From assembly GCA_020248985.1 (NCBI GenBank), contig JADCGL010000036.1:1-33581 (forward strand): 33,581 nucleotides of DNA, in the 5' to 3' direction. This DNA is from Telmatospirillum sp. GTDB taxonomy: Bacteria > Pseudomonadota > Alphaproteobacteria > CACIAM-22H2. A program made the translations under genes and the position numbers. Shown piece by piece: positions 32,178 through 33,581 of this stretch (position 1 is its first letter; each line of letters opens with the position of its first letter). The notes beneath the pieces were generated by a model that was not told where the DNA came from, searched no databases, and saw only the letters and a program-made list of their open reading frames with translations.

Positions 32178-32417
32178 ATGCCGCTCTTGAGACGGACCTA
32201 CGAGGCCGCAAGTGACGTCGCGCAGACAGGGCCGCTGCGCTTCCTTGCCTCGTCCATGGAGCTTGCGGCCTATCTCGACGAGCAATATGTCGAGATGCAC
32301 ATCGCCACGCCGGACGGGACGCGCGTAACTGTCGTGTGCAACCGCGATTCGATCCTCAAGATCGAACAGCACATTCGCGACTTGGCGGCAGAATGTCCGC
32401 AGATCGGCACATGGTGA
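32178..32417 (+). CDS. Hypothetical protein, 79 residues
   Basis: ATG 32178 follows a good GAGGGA ribosome site, 45 bases after the preceding gene. The small protein appears soluble, with a predicted helix (LRFLASSMELAAYLDEQYVE) followed by two strands (MHIATPDGTRVTVVCN) and a helix (ILKIEQHIRDLAAE). I do not recognise a family. Its last seven bases overlap the start of the cytochrome gene. Confidence 0.6.
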   Translation: MPLLRRTYEAASDVAQTGPLRFLASSMELAAYLDEQYVEMHIATPDGTRVTVVCNRDSILKIEQHIRDLAAECPQIGTW

Positions 32418-32743
32418 TGCGCCGTCTTTCGAGTGCAGCGTTCGTCTGCCTTGTCGCGACATTCGCAGCAAGTCCGGTGCAAGCACAGGCACCCGGCAAT
32501 GCGGACCGAGGTCGGGTGCTCAGCGAAACCTGGTGCAGTTCGTGCCATCTCGTCTCGGCCGAAAACCGCGCGAGCGCGAATGACGGCGTACCGACATTCC
32601 AGGCAATCGCGCGGCTGCCGACGACGACATCGACGGGCCTGCGCGTTTTCTTGCGAACGCCACATCCGCGCATGCCGAACGACGTGCTGAGCGTGACGCA
32701 GACAGACGACATCATCGCCTACATCCTGTCGCTGAAACGCTAA
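32411..32743 (+). CDS. Small periplasmic c-type cytochrome
   Basis: A 110-residue protein with a signal peptide (MRRLSSAAFVCLVATFAASP, cleavage near VQAQA). It has one haem-binding motif CSSCH (Cys42, Cys45, His46) after a GRVLSETWC helix, and a likely distal ligand Met88 in HPRMPN, as in class I cytochromes c. The C-terminal helix is DDIIAYILSLKR. It should carry electrons in the periplasm; partner unknown. ATG 32411 overlaps the upstream gene; an ATG two codons on (32417) forms TGATG with its stop and could be the true start. Confidence 0.88.
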   Translation: MVMRRLSSAAFVCLVATFAASPVQAQAPGNADRGRVLSETWCSSCHLVSAENRASANDGVPTFQAIARLPTTTSTGLRVFLRTPHPRMPNDVLSVTQTDDIIAYILSLKR

Positions 32744-32831
32744 CTTCTAGAAGCGCCGATTCCCCAATTGCCGGCCCTCCCAGGCAACGGAATTCTCCGC
32801 TGCACCGGATTGCCGTTTGAAAGGCCTACCA

Positions 32832-33221
32832 ATGAAACCCACGCATGCGATACTCGCCGGCGCCCTGCTCTTCTCGGTCGGTGCAACCGGCGTCGCCGTC
32901 GCCCAAGGCACGCTCCAGACCATCTCGCTCGTCAAGGTCGACGTGCTGGCGCTCGAGACCGGCTACCGGACGTCCAAGGTCGTCGGCAGCACCGTCATCA
33001 ACGAAGCCAACGACGTCGTCGGTAAGATCGACGATTTGATCGTCACGCCGAACGACAAGATTCCCTTCGCCGTGCTGTCGGTCGGCGGTTTCCTCGGGAT
33101 CGGTACGCATTTCGTCGTCGTACCGTTCAACACGCTCGATGTGCGCGGCGACCGCATGCTCCTGCGCGGTGCAACGAAGGAATCGCTGAAGTCGCTGATC
33201 GAGTTCAAATACAAGACCTGA
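32832..33221 (+). CDS. PRC-barrel domain protein, periplasmic
   Basis: A 129-residue exported protein. MKPTHAILAGALLFSVGATG with VAVAQG gives a cleavable signal. The mature part is one PRC barrel: TSKVVGSTVINEANDVVGKI, DDLIVTPNDKIPFAVLSVGG and FLGIGTHFVVVPFNTLDV, ending in ESLKSLIEFKYKT. It shares AVxSxGGFLGIG with the cytosolic PRC protein at 28360, so the two are paralogues with different locations. ATG 32832 has AAAGG upstream; an alternative ATG five codons earlier is less well placed. Confidence 0.88.
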   Translation: MKPTHAILAGALLFSVGATGVAVAQGTLQTISLVKVDVLALETGYRTSKVVGSTVINEANDVVGKIDDLIVTPNDKIPFAVLSVGGFLGIGTHFVVVPFNTLDVRGDRMLLRGATKESLKSLIEFKYKT

Positions 33222-33244
33222 GGCGACACCTGCATCGCGCCCGT

Positions 33245-33265
33245 CGCGACCCGATCCGGGTTGCG
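33245..33265. terminator. Hairpin between convergent genes
   Basis: CGCGACCCG and CGGGTTGCG pair over nine bases (one G-T wobble on one strand) around ATC, 24 bases after the PRC gene stop and 30 bases from the end of the opposing gene. There is no T-run; possibly a bidirectional Rho-assisted terminator. Confidence 0.35.
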
Positions 33266-33294
33266 GCGGCTCGGTGCGGCTTACGCGCTGGCTT

Positions 33295-33581
33295 CTAGGC
33301 AAGCTCCCCGCCCGGCTTGGCGCTTCCGGCAAGTTCGATGTGGAGCACGGCCGCCGCATCCCCATGAAACAGCGATCGGTGCGAATGGTCGCGTGCCGCA
33401 TGGCTCTGCTCGGCAGCCAGATTGTGCGCACCCTCTTCGGCATGTTTTGCGGCAGCCACGTGGTGGCGTGCCGCCTGCTTGTGGTGCAACGCCGCCTCGA
33501 GATGGTGGGCGGCGGCTGTCGCGACAGCCGCCGCCCACCATCTCGAGGCGGCGTTGCACCACAAGCAGGCGGCACGCCACC
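33295..33581 (-). CDS. Ala/His-rich small protein, 5' end lost in the terminal palindrome
   Basis: The reliable part (33295-33521) encodes a highly helical Ala/His/Glu-rich protein: AAAHHLEAALHHKQAARHHV, AAAKHAEEGAHNLAAEQSHA, then AAVLHIELAGSAKPGGELA and the stop. Similar His/Ala-rich repeats occur in small stress- or metal-associated proteins of rhizobia; function unknown. Codons upstream of 33521 fall in the right arm of a perfect palindrome and merely mirror the gene, so the apparent ATG at 33564 is probably an artefact and the true start is not in this contig. Confidence 0.5.
   Translation of the reverse strand, partial: WRAACLWCNAASRWWAAAVATAAAHHLEAALHHKQAARHHVAAAKHAEEGAHNLAAEQSHAARDHSHRSLFHGDAAAVLHIELAGSAKPGGELA
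33462..33581. repeat. Perfect 120-bp palindrome with no spacer at the contig end
   Basis: Bases 33462-33521 are the exact reverse complement of 33522-33581, centred on TGTCGCGACA, and the palindrome runs to the last base. Sixty-base perfect arms with no loop inside a coding sequence are not expected in living DNA. This is most simply a fold-back chimera from library preparation, amplification or assembly. Confidence 0.92.

Noticed and set aside
32744-32831. Possible box upstream of the PRC gene at 32832 (around 32755)
   Set aside because: About 11 of 18 bases match and no -10-like hexamer is at the expected offset (ATTCTC there).
1-33581. CRISPR arrays, tRNA genes, insertion sequences, phage or integration sites
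   Set aside because: No regularly spaced direct repeats, cloverleaf-like sequences, transposase or integrase genes, or flanking direct repeats were seen on either strand.

Overview
The window is high-GC, densely packed bacterial DNA. Codon use, Tat-type signal peptides and gene families (DUF2848, DUF3309, CheB/CheR hybrid kinases, stress-protein islands) point to an alphaproteobacterium, perhaps Rhodospirillales or Hyphomicrobiales; the exact order is an inference. Both ends cut genes. The right end is a perfect 120-bp palindrome, so this looks like a complete assembled (probably metagenomic) contig. I saw no tRNA, rRNA, CRISPR array, insertion sequence or phage gene, and no gene-free stretch longer than 300 bases.

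Left part (1-9192, all minus strand): two transport and metabolism units. Upstream in transcription is an operon encoding an NMT1/TauA-type ABC importer (substrate-binding protein, ATPase, permease), a TIM-barrel isomerase-like enzyme, and the complete glutathione-dependent formaldehyde oxidation pair (S-hydroxymethylglutathione dehydrogenase and S-formylglutathione hydrolase). After it, with its own promoter, come a DUF2848 protein, a peptide/nickel-type binding protein and a DppB-like permease that runs off the contig.

Middle (9421-17576, minus): a GH130 mannoside phosphorylase-like enzyme, a two-domain GT4 glycosyltransferase, and a 1451-residue CheB-CheR-PAS-histidine kinase-REC-REC-LuxR fusion. 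That one chain holds a sensor kinase and a FixJ-like DNA-binding response regulator.

Right part (17617-33581): a dense stress island. It holds Dps, three PRC-barrel proteins, DUF883, DUF3309, DUF3185, CsbD, BON, YflT-like and OmpA-like proteins, small lipoproteins, a SOD-fold protein, a small c-type cytochrome, a TMD-only ABC/SbmA-like membrane protein, and a complete pgaABCD operon for poly-N-acetylglucosamine exopolysaccharide.

The main observation is an 18-bp box (consensus about GTAGTTTCCGAGTCTGCC) in front of seven separate stress transcription units on both strands. It always points at the gene and always lies 37-39 bases (first base to first base) before a -10-like hexamer such as TAGAAT, TAGATT or CAGGTT. 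No -35 element stands in between. A weaker copy precedes the giant kinase itself. This is the layout expected for an activator bound next to RNA polymerase. The HTH-bearing kinase fusion inside the cluster is the obvious candidate reader, which would tie together iron/DNA protection, envelope stress proteins and exopolysaccharide under one locally encoded regulator. The box is read directly from the sequence; the regulator assignment is inference.
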